A DNA stretch of 64,000 nt from an uncultured Paracoccaceae bacterium (GTDB lineage Bacteria; Pseudomonadota; Alphaproteobacteria; Rhodobacterales; Rhodobacteraceae), in contig CANLEQ010000009.1 in assembly GCA_947489705.1 (NCBI GenBank), positions 62,001-126,000 on the forward strand, given 5' to 3'. Below, piece after piece: positions 7,700 to 16,065 of this stretch; the stretch's first letter is position 1; each line of letters starts with the position of its first letter. A program made the translations under genes and the position numbers. Under the pieces are notes generated by a model, which searched no databases, had not been told where the DNA came from, and saw only the letters and a list, made by a program, of their open reading frames with translations.

Positions 7700-8815
7700 T
7701 CAAGAACTATCGAAATGGCGGGCAAGCTTCTTTACCGCCAATTCCATCGAGGCGCTATCGACCCCGCGCCCGCTCATCCGAAGGACCTGCTTGCCGTCCT
7801 CCTGCCCGTATTCGATGATGATCCCATTCGACAGGGTCAGCTTTCCGCCGCCCTTCCATTCCGGCCGCGGCTTGGCGCTTTTCGGCCGCCCTCCCCTTTC
7901 GGGCACGGAATTGTTCCGGGCTTCGATCTCGATGACCGCCGGCTCCAGCAAGGCCCATTCTTCGGCGCCGTTCGAGACCGATCCCCGCTCGAGTACCTCG
8001 CGCAGCCGCGCTTGGCCCCCCTGTCGCAACGCGCCCACCAGGCGCAATCCGTCGCGTTCCCGCAGGCTTTCACCGTGAACCAGCATGTCTCCCAGTTCTT
8101 CGTGGATCAGCGCGAAGGATCGGATCTTCGACCGCTTGGCTTTGGAGGCGCTTGCGAAAAGGACGTTCACCGCCTCCTCCACCGAGCCAAACAGGCCCTG
8201 CTGCATCCCGACCGCTGCGATCCGGCCGCGCTCGTAATGCGTCAGCTGCGCGCGGATCTCATTCTCTTCCACCATGGCCACCATCGCACCGCCGAGCTCG
8301 GCCGGATCGCGGATGACGGCGCGGATAGTCGCATGTTCCTCGAGCCCGTGTTCCGCGTGCAGTTCGCGCAGCGCGCGGAGGCGGCGATACCCGGATATGA
8401 GCCCGTAGCGGCGCGGCGCGGCGTCGGCGCCCTGGTCGAACACCTCGATGGGCAATCGCAATCCGTTGGCGCGGATCGAGCGTTTGAGTTCGGCCATCTC
8501 TTCGGGATCGAGCACGATCCGGTCCCGGACCATGACCGCCTCGTCGATCGCACGTGTCGGGATCTCGACGATGATACGACCATGCGCGGCAGCCTCGCGC
8601 AGCGTTTCGGCGTCCTTGCGATCGCGCGCCTGCACCTGCCGGAGATCCTGAGGAAGAGGCTGCCCCGCGATGGCCGCATCCCGCGCAACCTGGGCAATCG
8701 GTGCCATCGGAGGGGGCCCACCTCCCTCGCGGCTTCGGCTTTCCGACGTGAACTCCTCTTCGATCCGGTTCAGATCCTCGGCACTCGGAGCGGCGACCTT
8801 GCGACGTCTAGCCAT
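7700..8815 (-). CDS. parB: Plasmid partition protein ParB
   Basis: This 371-residue protein has the ParB/Srx N-terminal domain with the CTP-binding signatures LISGYRRLRALRE (residues 135-150) and ENEIRAQLTHYERG (about 187-200), then a helix-turn-helix region with KRSKIRSFALIHEELG. A C-terminal region of about 100 residues with basic patches follows. ParB loads on parS-like sites and couples the replicon to the ParA gradient. It follows parA by 56 bases on the same strand, and a perfect 17-bp palindrome lies in that gap. The N-terminal 40 residues are Ser/Glu rich and probably disordered. Confidence 0.92.
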   Translation of the reverse strand: MARRRKVAAPSAEDLNRIEEEFTSESRSREGGGPPPMAPIAQVARDAAIAGQPLPQDLRQVQARDRKDAETLREAAAHGRIIVEIPTRAIDEAVMVRDRIVLDPEEMAELKRSIRANGLRLPIEVFDQGADAAPRRYGLISGYRRLRALRELHAEHGLEEHATIRAVIRDPAELGGAMVAMVEENEIRAQLTHYERGRIAAVGMQQGLFGSVEEAVNVLFASASKAKRSKIRSFALIHEELGDMLVHGESLRERDGLRLVGALRQGGQARLREVLERGSVSNGAEEWALLEPAVIEIEARNNSVPERGGRPKSAKPRPEWKGGGKLTLSNGIIIEYGQEDGKQVLRMSGRGVDSASMELAVKKLARHFDSS

Positions 8816-8842
8816 GCTTCGACCCCCTGCCGCTCATTCGCG

Positions 8843-8861
8843 AGGTTTCGCCGCGAAACCT
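8843..8861. repeat. Perfect palindrome between parA and parB, copy 1 (candidate parS)
   Basis: AGGTTTCGCCGCGAAACCT is a 9-base inverted repeat around one central base in the parA-parB gap. The inner 17 bases recur exactly, on the complementary centre base, at 9567-9583 within parA. A repeated perfect palindrome in a par locus is what a ParB-binding centromere looks like. Confidence 0.55.
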
Positions 8862-8871
8862 TCCGCCCAAA

Positions 8872-10272
8872 TCAGCCATTGTCCGACCCCTCCGGAACCT
8901 TGCCCGCCATTTCGAGTTCACGCCACCACGACCCCAGGATCAAGCCTTTTACCTCGGCCCAGGTCCGGTCGAATGTCTCTCGCCCCCGTACATAGGTTTC
9001 CCGGTTGAACTCGCGGTAATCGGCCTCGTAGATGCCGTTGACCTGCTCGCCGGCCTGCCCGACCATCGCCGTGACATCCTGGCGGAACGTGGTCATGAGA
9101 TCGCCGAAATAGGCCTGGATGACATTCGCAAGTTCGGTTTGCTGCCCGGCATCGAACCGGGTAATGATGGTTCGCACGGCGTCCCATTCGAAGCGCATTT
9201 CGGGCAGGCCGTCGCGGGCGCGCACACGGTTCTCACCATCCTCGATCGAGGCAAACGTAGAATAGAGCATGTCGAAAAAACGACCTGTGGAGTCGAATTC
9301 GAGGAAACTTGCGCCGAGCGGAATTAACAGGATATCGGCCGCGGCAAGCGCGTTGATCGTCAGATACCCCAGCGCGGGAGGGGTATCGATCAGAACGATA
9401 TCGTAATCCTGCAGGAAGGAATCACCTTCCAGCGAATTCGTCAGCGCATCCCAGAGTGGCCAGGATTTTTCCTGCATCCGCCACACGGGCACCTGGAACT
9501 CGGCCCAGTAGAGATTGAGCTGCGCTCCGATCAGATCGATGTTGGGCCAGTGGGTCCGCTGAACCAGGTTTCGCGGCGAAACCGTCAGCGCTTCGGTCAG
9601 CGTTTCGTCAAGCGGAAGCACAGCGTCGCCAGACGCCGCACGTATGCGGTTCTCGGCTTCGACATGACGCGCGAAATCGCGAGCGAGGAGCGGGAAGGCG
9701 GTCTGCCATTCGTCGGCCACCTTGCCCCCCATGATGGAGGTCAGCGACCCCTGGCTATCGAGATCGAGTACCAGAACCCTGTATCCGTCCAGGGCGGCGG
9801 ACATGGCGAGGTGAGCACAGGTCGACGTCTTGCCGACGCCGCCCTTGAAGTTAGCAACGGCGAGCACCTTGGCGTTGAGGCCCTCGGGGCGCCACGGCCG
9901 ATATTCGCGGCCCTTCGCCCCTTCCGCCGCGAAATGATCCCGCAGCACCATGACCTCCTCGAGGCTGAACCATTTGGAGTTTCCGTCTCCCTTGCCCTGG
10001 GGCAGGTCGGGATGTGCCTTGAGCACCCGTCGGAAATGGGCCGAGGCCACCGGGATCAGGTACCGGCAAACCTCCCAGGTGGAGAAGAGACGAAGCCGCT
10101 TTGTTCCGTCGGGTGCATGGCCGCCGCGGGCAAGCTCGTCCCGACCGCGGGCGGCAAAACTCGCGGCCTTGGCGAATCGCGCGGTGTCAGCCGGTTGACT
10201 GAGGCTCCGCGCGGCACGCGCCGGATCGAGACCGAAAAAAGGGGGGAGATCTGGTTTGCCGCTAGATGTCAT
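8872..10272 (-). CDS. parA: Plasmid partition ATPase ParA with N-terminal DNA-binding domain
   Basis: This 466-residue type Ia ParA has an extra N-terminal region (residues 1-130, with STWEVCRYLIP as a probable helix-turn-helix) before the ATPase core. The deviant Walker A motif is KGGVGKTS at 143-150, followed by VLDLDSQGSLT and VLIDTPPALG. Type Ia ParA proteins move the replicon over the nucleoid and also repress the par promoter. No strong ribosome site is seen before the ATG at 10272. The upstream region holds an inverted repeat (CATGTGC at 10284-10290, GCACATG at 10321-10327), a candidate autoregulatory operator. Confidence 0.92.
   Translation of the reverse strand: MTSSGKPDLPPFFGLDPARAARSLSQPADTARFAKAASFAARGRDELARGGHAPDGTKRLRLFSTWEVCRYLIPVASAHFRRVLKAHPDLPQGKGDGNSKWFSLEEVMVLRDHFAAEGAKGREYRPWRPEGLNAKVLAVANFKGGVGKTSTCAHLAMSAALDGYRVLVLDLDSQGSLTSIMGGKVADEWQTAFPLLARDFARHVEAENRIRAASGDAVLPLDETLTEALTVSPRNLVQRTHWPNIDLIGAQLNLYWAEFQVPVWRMQEKSWPLWDALTNSLEGDSFLQDYDIVLIDTPPALGYLTINALAAADILLIPLGASFLEFDSTGRFFDMLYSTFASIEDGENRVRARDGLPEMRFEWDAVRTIITRFDAGQQTELANVIQAYFGDLMTTFRQDVTAMVGQAGEQVNGIYEADYREFNRETYVRGRETFDRTWAEVKGLILGSWWRELEMAGKVPEGSDNG
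9567..9583. repeat. Perfect palindrome inside parA, copy 2 (candidate parS)
   Basis: GGTTTCGCGGCGAAACC is identical, on the opposite strand, to the core of the palindrome at 8844-8860. Here it is within parA codons, so protein coding alone could explain it once but not easily twice. No third full copy was seen by eye in the window. Confidence 0.5.
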
Positions 10273-10849
10273 TCAATGTCGCCCATGTGCTCGAAGTTTG
10301 CGGAGTTTCGTCGAACTATCGCACATGTCACGGCGCCGGGGAATCGATCCAGAGGTGATACTCGCAATAATATTGTCAAAACCACATAAGCACGAGCGTG
10401 CTGTTTAGCATGATCTTAGAATCTTTAAGGACTTTCATCTGATATTACTTTTGGTTTTCAGCAACTTAGACGATGCAGGGGACCCCGATACAGGCGCAAA
10501 GGTCTCCGTTCACGGGAGGAACGGGACCCTTATACGGGAGAAGGGGCGCCGATTCGCGGGAAATACGCTTTTTGCGGAGCTAGGCGCGCATGACCGGGGA
10601 AAAACCGGTGCCTAGCGGTAACCTGAGGCGAAGGTTTTCCCGTAAAAGGGTGCCTTTGGCGTTGATCGCCTGCCTAGCCAATTGCAAAGGTATCCATCTA
10701 CGGGACGGCGCGGAAGCGAGAAGGGAACCCGGAAAACAGATTGCATCGGGTTCCCTTCCGAGGCACGCTCGCAAGAAAGGGAGGGTGCGACGAAGAAGCG
10801 GACCGGCCCGGCGAGGCGGGATTTCGAAGATGCGCGAGGGGCAAGGGCG
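10273..10849 (+). other. Candidate replication origin region (AT-rich segment plus repeats)
   Basis: This 577-base gap between the divergent parA and initiator genes has no gene. From left to right: an inverted repeat likely belonging to parA control (10284-10327); an AT-rich segment at about 10360-10470, striking in this GC-rich sequence and a good candidate for strand opening; and a repeat cluster at 10512-10705. GCTAGGC/GCCTAGC occurs three times (10579-10585, 10610-10616, 10672-10678), the first two flanking an inner ACCGG/CCGGT dyad. No canonical DnaA box was recognised. Confidence 0.6.
10512..10705 (+). repeat. Iteron-like ACGGGA repeats
   Basis: ACGGGA occurs at 10512-10517, 10521-10526, 10534-10539 and 10700-10705 on the plus strand and as TCCCGT at 10638-10643; a variant GCGGGA ends at 10561. 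Short repeats next to a Rep_3-family initiator gene are typical iterons bound by the initiator. The copies are short and irregularly spaced, so the exact iteron unit is uncertain. Confidence 0.45.
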
Positions 10850-12037
10850 ATGATCGAGGACATTCCGCGCGAGCGGCTGACGGGATCGCTTCGACGCGAC
10901 GCGGTCAAGAAGCACGTGGCGGCGATCCATGTATCCGGCAGGCTCAGCCTGTTGCAGCGGAAATTGTCCAACGTGCTCCTGCTCAACGCCTACGACATGT
11001 TGGGCGAGCAGGCGGTGTTCCAGATCGACGCCAAGACGCTGTCGCTCATGGTCGGCTACAATTCGAACGATACCGAGACGCTCAAGACCGCGCTCAGGGG
11101 CTTGGCCGAGACGATCGCCGAATGGGACATGCTCGACGAGAAGGGCCGTCAGGAATGGGGCGTGTCGTCGCTGCTGTCGTTCGCGACCCTCAAGGAAGGG
11201 GTCTGTACCTATGCCTATTCTCCGGCTCTGGCCGAGAAGCTGCGCGATCCGAAGGTTTTCGCGCTCATCAACCTCAACATCCAGCGACGCTTCACCAGCG
11301 GCCATGCGCTGGCCCTTTACGAGAACTGCTATCGCTTCGTGCGCACGGGGTCGAGCGGCTGGTGGTCGCTCGAGACGTTCCGTCGGCTGATGGGGGTCAA
11401 CGACAGCGCCTATTACGAGACCTTCAAGCATCTCAACGCCAAGATCATCAAGCCCGCCGTGGCCGAAGTGAACCGGACATCGAATATCATCGTTACGCCC
11501 GAAACCCGCAAGCGCGGCCGGACGGTGACGGATATCCGGTTCCTGATCGAGAAGAACCCGCAACTCGCCATTCTCGACCTCGATGACGGGACGGGGATGC
11601 GCAACGCGCCCGTCTACGAACGGCTGCGGGCGATCGGCATCAGCGACCGGCTGGCGCGGCAATGGATCGGCGAGCACGGCGAGAACGCGGTGGTCGAAAA
11701 GCTCGCCTATGTCGAAGGGCAGGGGGGCGTCGTGCGCCATCCTGCGCGTTATCTGGCGGCCGCCCTGCGCGACGATTACGGGGCAGAGCCGGTCCGTCCG
11801 GATGTCGTCGGAGCAGGGGAGCCCAGCACGCGGTCGCGGCGGCTGCGCCGCGTGAGCGAACTTGTGGCATCGCGCACGCCAACGCAGCGCGATGCCGACA
11901 AGCGGCTCTTCATGGCGCGCCTCTCGGGAGGAGACCGCGCCGATTTCGAGCGTCATGGCTGGATGTCACCGCTCTGCCACGAGAGCATCTGCGCGTTCTG
12001 GTCCGAACTCGTCCCGGACGCATTCGACGGGGTCTGA
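10850..12037 (+). CDS. repB: Plasmid replication initiator, Rep_3/RepB family
   Basis: The ATG at 10850 follows GAGGGG at 10836 and yields 395 residues; the frame is open further upstream to 10682 but that part reads like non-coding sequence. The N-terminal half matches the Rep_3 winged-helix pattern (LSLLQRKLSNVLLLNAYDML, then FQIDAKTLSLMVGY and LKTALRGLAETIAEWD), and the central part SGHALALYENCYRF with W-rich SSGWWSLETFRRLMG is the second winged helix. Such proteins bind iterons and melt the origin. In Rhodobacterales this family defines the RepB-type plasmids. It reads away from the origin, opposite to parA-parB. Confidence 0.87.
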   Translation: MIEDIPRERLTGSLRRDAVKKHVAAIHVSGRLSLLQRKLSNVLLLNAYDMLGEQAVFQIDAKTLSLMVGYNSNDTETLKTALRGLAETIAEWDMLDEKGRQEWGVSSLLSFATLKEGVCTYAYSPALAEKLRDPKVFALINLNIQRRFTSGHALALYENCYRFVRTGSSGWWSLETFRRLMGVNDSAYYETFKHLNAKIIKPAVAEVNRTSNIIVTPETRKRGRTVTDIRFLIEKNPQLAILDLDDGTGMRNAPVYERLRAIGISDRLARQWIGEHGENAVVEKLAYVEGQGGVVRHPARYLAAALRDDYGAEPVRPDVVGAGEPSTRSRRLRRVSELVASRTPTQRDADKRLFMARLSGGDRADFERHGWMSPLCHESICAFWSELVPDAFDGV

Positions 12038-12045
12038 CATACACC

Positions 12046-12082
12046 GCTCTTCACCCGCCTTCGGCAAATGCGGGTGAAGAGC
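12046..12082. terminator. Bidirectional hairpin between repB and SGNH hydrolase
   Basis: GCTCTTCACCCGC at 12046-12058 pairs perfectly with GCGGGTGAAGAGC at 12070-12082 around an 11-base loop, between the convergent ends of the initiator and hydrolase genes. There is no clear T-run, so it may act as a stabilising or bidirectional terminator hairpin. Confidence 0.6.
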
Positions 12083-12090
12083 CGCGCCTG

Positions 12091-12852
12091 TCATTCCATC
12101 ATGGATTTCACCTTCTCCGCGACGCCCTGACCGATATTCTCGTGCATTTCTGCCGAGAAGTGCACGCCGTCGATCCCGTCGGTCTCGGCGAGGGTGCCGA
12201 CATCGAGAAAGTCCGCCCCCGCAGCCTCCGCGACGGCCTCGTAGAATTGCGGAAGCGCCTGCGTCTTCTCCACGCCCCCGGCAAAGCGCTCGGCCCTTCC
12301 CTCGGGATAGAGATCCCCGAGCGGCGGCGGCGCCAGCACCAGGATCTCGGGGGTCGGATAATCCGTCCCGACCCCGCTGCCGGTCTGTTGCACGATGTCG
12401 ACGAGCGCACCCATCCCGAGGCCGATGCGGAACGGCGACCGATCGAACTGCGCCTTCACGTCGTTGGTGCCGAGCATGATCACCACCAGATCGAGCGGCA
12501 GGTGCGACGCGATGATCGGCGACAGGGCTGCGGAGCCGTCCAGACCCGCCCCGGAAATGTTCGGCAAGGTGGGGTCGGGGATGTCGGTGGTCCGCGCGCT
12601 CAGCCCCTCCTCGATGACCTCGTAACCTTCGCCGAGTTCCGCCTGCAGCACGCCGGGCCAACGGATATCGGCGGCATAGCGTTCGGTCGGGCCGCTCTCG
12701 ACGGGGATGTAGCCCCAGGTGTTCGAGTCACCGTAGACTAGGATGCGCTTCGTCTCCGCGGCCTGATCCTGATCCTGCGCGTGGACGGCGCCCCCGGACA
12801 TGAACGCAAGAGCTGCGATGCCGCCGATGAGACTGCGCCTTGTAATGGACAT
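12091..12852 (-). CDS. Exported SGNH/GDSL hydrolase (arylesterase-like)
   Basis: The ATG at 12852 has GGAGGAG upstream and gives 253 residues beginning with a twin-arginine-type signal (SITRRSLIGGIAALAF... VHAQ). The SGNH blocks are present: VYGDSNTWG with the nucleophile Ser, an LSARTT glycine-type block, MLGTNDVK with the Asn, and DGVHFS with the catalytic Asp/His. These residues fit the arylesterase/acyl-CoA thioesterase I-like branch that removes acyl or acetyl groups. It is divergent from a GH51 arabinofuranosidase gene, so a role in deacetylating plant or algal polysaccharide is conceivable but is only inference. Confidence 0.85.
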   Translation of the reverse strand: MSITRRSLIGGIAALAFMSGGAVHAQDQDQAAETKRILVYGDSNTWGYIPVESGPTERYAADIRWPGVLQAELGEGYEVIEEGLSARTTDIPDPTLPNISGAGLDGSAALSPIIASHLPLDLVVIMLGTNDVKAQFDRSPFRIGLGMGALVDIVQQTGSGVGTDYPTPEILVLAPPPLGDLYPEGRAERFAGGVEKTQALPQFYEAVAEAAGADFLDVGTLAETDGIDGVHFSAEMHENIGQGVAEKVKSMME

Positions 12853-13095
12853 GATATCTCCTCCCCCTTGTGAGACTTCGATGCTAGCAGGTTCCCTTTC
12901 CCGGTCCAGATCGTCTTGAGGTAGAACGGCCTTCCTTGGCCGCCCGATGGAAAGAGGCGCCGCATTCACAGGAAGGAAGCGCGCGATTTTTTGGCCGCCG
13001 CCAGCGTTCATCCTGTCCGATCCGCTCGAGCTCCGGGGGAACCCCCGTTTCCGGCGACCCGTTGGGGACGCGAATTCGCGGTTCGGGGATCGCCT

Positions 13096-14648
13096 ATGGG
13101 GGGAATGAGCTTGCCGATAACCAGAACCTTTGCCACCGCCACGGTCGTCTTCACCGCGGCCGCCACGGCCCAGGCGCAGACGAAGATCGAGATCGATCGG
13201 GACGCCGAGATCGGCACGATCGCGCCCGAGATCTACGGTCAGTTCGTCGCGCATCTGGGCGCGGGCATCTATGACGGGATCTGGGTCGGGGAGAGTCGGA
13301 CATTCCGAACACCGACGGCATTCGCGACGATGTCTTCGAGGCGCTGGACCGCTTGGATATCCCCGTCATGCGGTGGCCCGGCGGATGCTACGCGGATCTC
13401 TATCACTGGCGCGACGGAATCGGCCCGCGCGACGAGCGCGACCAGACGGTGAACATGGCCTGGCGCGGGACGGTGGAAACGAACCAGTTCGGAACCCACG
13501 AATTCTTCGATCTCGCCGAGCGGTTGGGGGCGAAGACGTATCTGAACGTCAATCTCGGAACCGGCACCGCCGAAGAGGCGGCGGATTGGCTCGAATACAT
13601 CACCCTGCCGGAAGGGTCCGACCTCGCCGAGCTTCGCGCGGAGAACGGCCGGTCCGAGCCGTGGCGGATCGACTATCTCACCATCGGCAACGAGACCTGG
13701 GGCTGCGGCGGAAACATGCGGCCGGCATTCTACGCCGATCTCTATGCGCTCTGGGCGACGGTCCTGATGACGGCGCAGGAGGACGCGCCGGTCAGGATCG
13801 TTTCGGGATCGCATGACGGAAACATCGACTATTCGGACCGCGTGCTCGATCATCCCGCGATGGGCGATCTCGCCGAGGGAATATCGGTGCATTACTACAC
13901 CCTCCCGACCAGCGACTGGTCCGACAAGGGCGAGGCGACAGGCTTTCCCGAGGCGGAGTGGGACAGCACGATGACGCGTACCCTGCGGATGGCCGACGTC
14001 ATCGACCAGTCCCTCGAGATGATCGACGGCCATGATCTGGGCGAGGATTTCGACCTCTATGTCGACGAGTGGGGGATGTGGGTCAACGAGCCGGAGGGGG
14101 CGCCCGCGCTCTACCAGCAGAGCACGATCCGGGATGCGGTCGTCGCGGCCCTGAACTTCAACCTCTTCCACGAACATGCGGACCGCATTCCGATGGCCAA
14201 TATCGCCCAGATGGTCAACGTGCTTCAGGCGATGATCCTGACCGACGGCCCGGAGATGCTTCTCACGCCGACCTATCACGTGTTCGACATGTACAAGCCC
14301 TTCCAGGGTGCCACGGCCCTGCCGGTTACGCTCAATGCGCCGATGATCGGCGAGGGGGACGCGGCCTATCCCGCCGTAAGCGCCACGGCCGCTCGGACCG
14401 AGGACGGTGCCCTCGTGATCGGTCTGGTCAACACGGACCCGAACGAACCCCACAGCGTGAGTTTTCCATCCCATGACGACGACGAGGCGACCGGTCGGGT
14501 TCTGACCGGTGCGGCGATGGACGCGCACAACACCTTCGCCGAGCCCGAGGTCGTGGTGCCCGACGAGGTTCGCGTCGAGGCCGAGAACGGCCGGTTCACC
14601 ACCGAGTTGCCGCCGCATTCGGTTGCCGTGATGACCGTCGTGCACTGA
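13096..14648 (+). pseudogene. GH51 alpha-L-arabinofuranosidase, broken by a one-base frameshift
   Basis: The gene starts at ATG 13096 with a signal peptide (ends TAQAQ) and reads in frame through EIYGQFVAHLGAGIYDGIWVGE to about 13293. It then loses frame; the rest (from about 13296, VMRWPGGCYADLYHW onward to 14648) continues in another frame. One base appears deleted in GAGAG at 13291-13295, where GAGGAG would restore the family pattern GE-x-S-D-I-P-N. The acid/base Glu (TIGNETWG) and nucleophile Glu (VDEWGMW) are both intact, so the lesion is recent or a sequencing error. If functional, it would release arabinose from polysaccharides outside the cytoplasm. Confidence 0.8.
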
Positions 14649-14708
14649 CGCCGTGACTTGCGGTACGCCCCCCGGATGTGCTCGGCGCGCGCTCCGGGGG
14701 GGGATTCC

Positions 14709-14737
14709 GAGGATCGGCTCCCGGGGCGATCCTCTTT
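14709..14737 (+). terminator. Rho-independent terminator after the GH51 gene
   Basis: GAGGATCG at 14709-14716 pairs with CGATCCTC at 14727-14734 around a 10-base loop and is followed by TTT. A second GC hairpin (CCCCCCGG at 14668-14675 with CCGGGGGG at 14694-14701) precedes it. Confidence 0.6.
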
Positions 14738-14797
14738 ACATTGAGCGGCAGATGGCGAATGTCCTTACGGGAAACGCAACCGGATGGGCAGGTGAAA

Positions 14798-14905
14798 ATG
14801 GATCAGAGCGGCAGAAGCGATGTCACTCCATATGTGCCGCTCGACGCCGGCGCAGCCCTTGCATGGGTGCACCCGGCCCGTGATGCCGGGCAGGTGGCGT
14901 CATGA
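14798..14905 (+). CDS. Small ORF translationally coupled to the Old Yellow Enzyme gene
   Basis: An ATG preceded by CAGGTG opens a 35-codon frame (starts MDQSGRSDVTPYV) whose TGA overlaps the ATG of the next gene (ATGA at 14902-14905). The frame is open upstream to 14678, so a longer form is possible. It could be a small protein or a leader that carries ribosomes to the reductase start. No family is recognised. Confidence 0.35.
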   Translation: MDQSGRSDVTPYVPLDAGAALAWVHPARDAGQVAS

Positions 14906-16008
14906 AGGGGCCGCAGCTCTTCACGCCCGTCACCATCGGCGGCCATACGTACCGCAACCGCATCGTGATCGCCCCGATGTGCCAGTATTCGGCCGAGAAC
15001 GGCTGCATGAACGATTGGCATCGGATCCATCTGGGGCAACTCGCCCTTTCGGGGGCGGCGGTGCTGACCATCGAGGCCACCGCCGTCGTGCCGGAAGGCC
15101 GCATCACCTATGGCGACGCGGGTCTCTGGGACGACACCACCGAGGCCGCGATGGGGGACGTGCTCGACAGCGTGCGCCGCTGGTCGGACATGCCGATCGC
15201 CATCCAGCTCGCGCATGCCGGGCGAAAAGCATCCTCCGAGGTGCCCTGGAAGGGCGGCGCGCAGCTGCCGCCGGACCACCCCGATGGCTGGCAGACATTG
15301 GCGCCCTCCGCCCAGCCGTTCACCGCCGACCATCGACCGCCGATAGCACTCGACCGTGCAGGTCTCGACCGGATCCGCGACGGGTTTGCCGATGCGGCGC
15401 GGCGCGCGGCGCGGATCGGCATCGACGCGGTGCAGTTGCATGGCGCGCACGGATACCTGCTGCACGAGTTTCTCTCGCCGCTGTCGAACCTGCGCGATGA
15501 CGAATATGGCGGCAGCCTGGAAAACCGGATGCGGTTCCCGCTCGAAGTGTTCGATGCTGTCCGCGAGGCCTTTCCGCCCGATCGCGGCGTCACGATGCGG
15601 GTATCGGCCACCGACTGGGTCGAGGGCGGCTGGGACATCGAGGGCACCATCGCCTTCGCCCGGGCGCTGGAAGCACGCGGCTGCGCCGCGATCCACGTCT
15701 CGAGCGGCGGGCTCGATCCCCGTCAGGACATACCGATGGGTCCGAGCTATCAGGTGCCGCTCGCGCGTGCGGTCAAACAGGCCTGCGGACTGCCGGTAAT
15801 CGCGGTCGGCCTGATCAGCGATTACGACCAGGCCGAGGCGATCATCGGCACGGGCGATGCGGACATGATCGCCCTCGCCCGCACGATCCTCTACGATCCG
15901 CGCTGGCCCTGGCACGCGGCGGCGCATCTGGGCGGTAGGGTGACGGCGCCCCCGCAATATCTGCGGGCGCAGCCGTCCCGGTTCCGGGATCTGTTCGGCG
16001 GTGCCTGA
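14902..16008 (+). CDS. Old Yellow Enzyme family NADH:flavin oxidoreductase (YqjM/NamA class)
   Basis: The 368-residue protein is an FMN-dependent TIM barrel that reduces activated C=C bonds. It shows the thermophilic-like (YqjM) active site: Cys27 and Tyr29 in APMCQYSAENG, histidines in IQLAHAGRK and the barrel pattern LHGAHGYLLHEFLSP. The substrate-binding RDDEYGGSLENRMRF box and the C-terminal FMN phosphate region ADMIALARTILYDP are also present. Such enzymes handle enones, nitro compounds or dienoyl substrates in the cytoplasm; the physiological substrate cannot be told. The start overlaps a 35-codon ORF by ATGA. Methionine aminopeptidase follows 57 bases later on the same strand. Confidence 0.9.
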   Translation: MKGPQLFTPVTIGGHTYRNRIVIAPMCQYSAENGCMNDWHRIHLGQLALSGAAVLTIEATAVVPEGRITYGDAGLWDDTTEAAMGDVLDSVRRWSDMPIAIQLAHAGRKASSEVPWKGGAQLPPDHPDGWQTLAPSAQPFTADHRPPIALDRAGLDRIRDGFADAARRAARIGIDAVQLHGAHGYLLHEFLSPLSNLRDDEYGGSLENRMRFPLEVFDAVREAFPPDRGVTMRVSATDWVEGGWDIEGTIAFARALEARGCAAIHVSSGGLDPRQDIPMGPSYQVPLARAVKQACGLPVIAVGLISDYDQAEAIIGTGDADMIALARTILYDPRWPWHAAAHLGGRVTAPPQYLRAQPSRFRDLFGGA

Positions 16009-16065
16009 AGGAACCGCCGCGGCCGTGGCCGTACCCAGTGCCGGACAGAATTCGGGAGAGGCGAA

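Noticed and set aside
10682-10849. Longer N-terminal form of the replication initiator
   Set aside because: The extra 56 codons overlap the iteron region, are Arg/Gly-rich and unlike Rep_3 proteins. The ATG at 10850 has a ribosome site.
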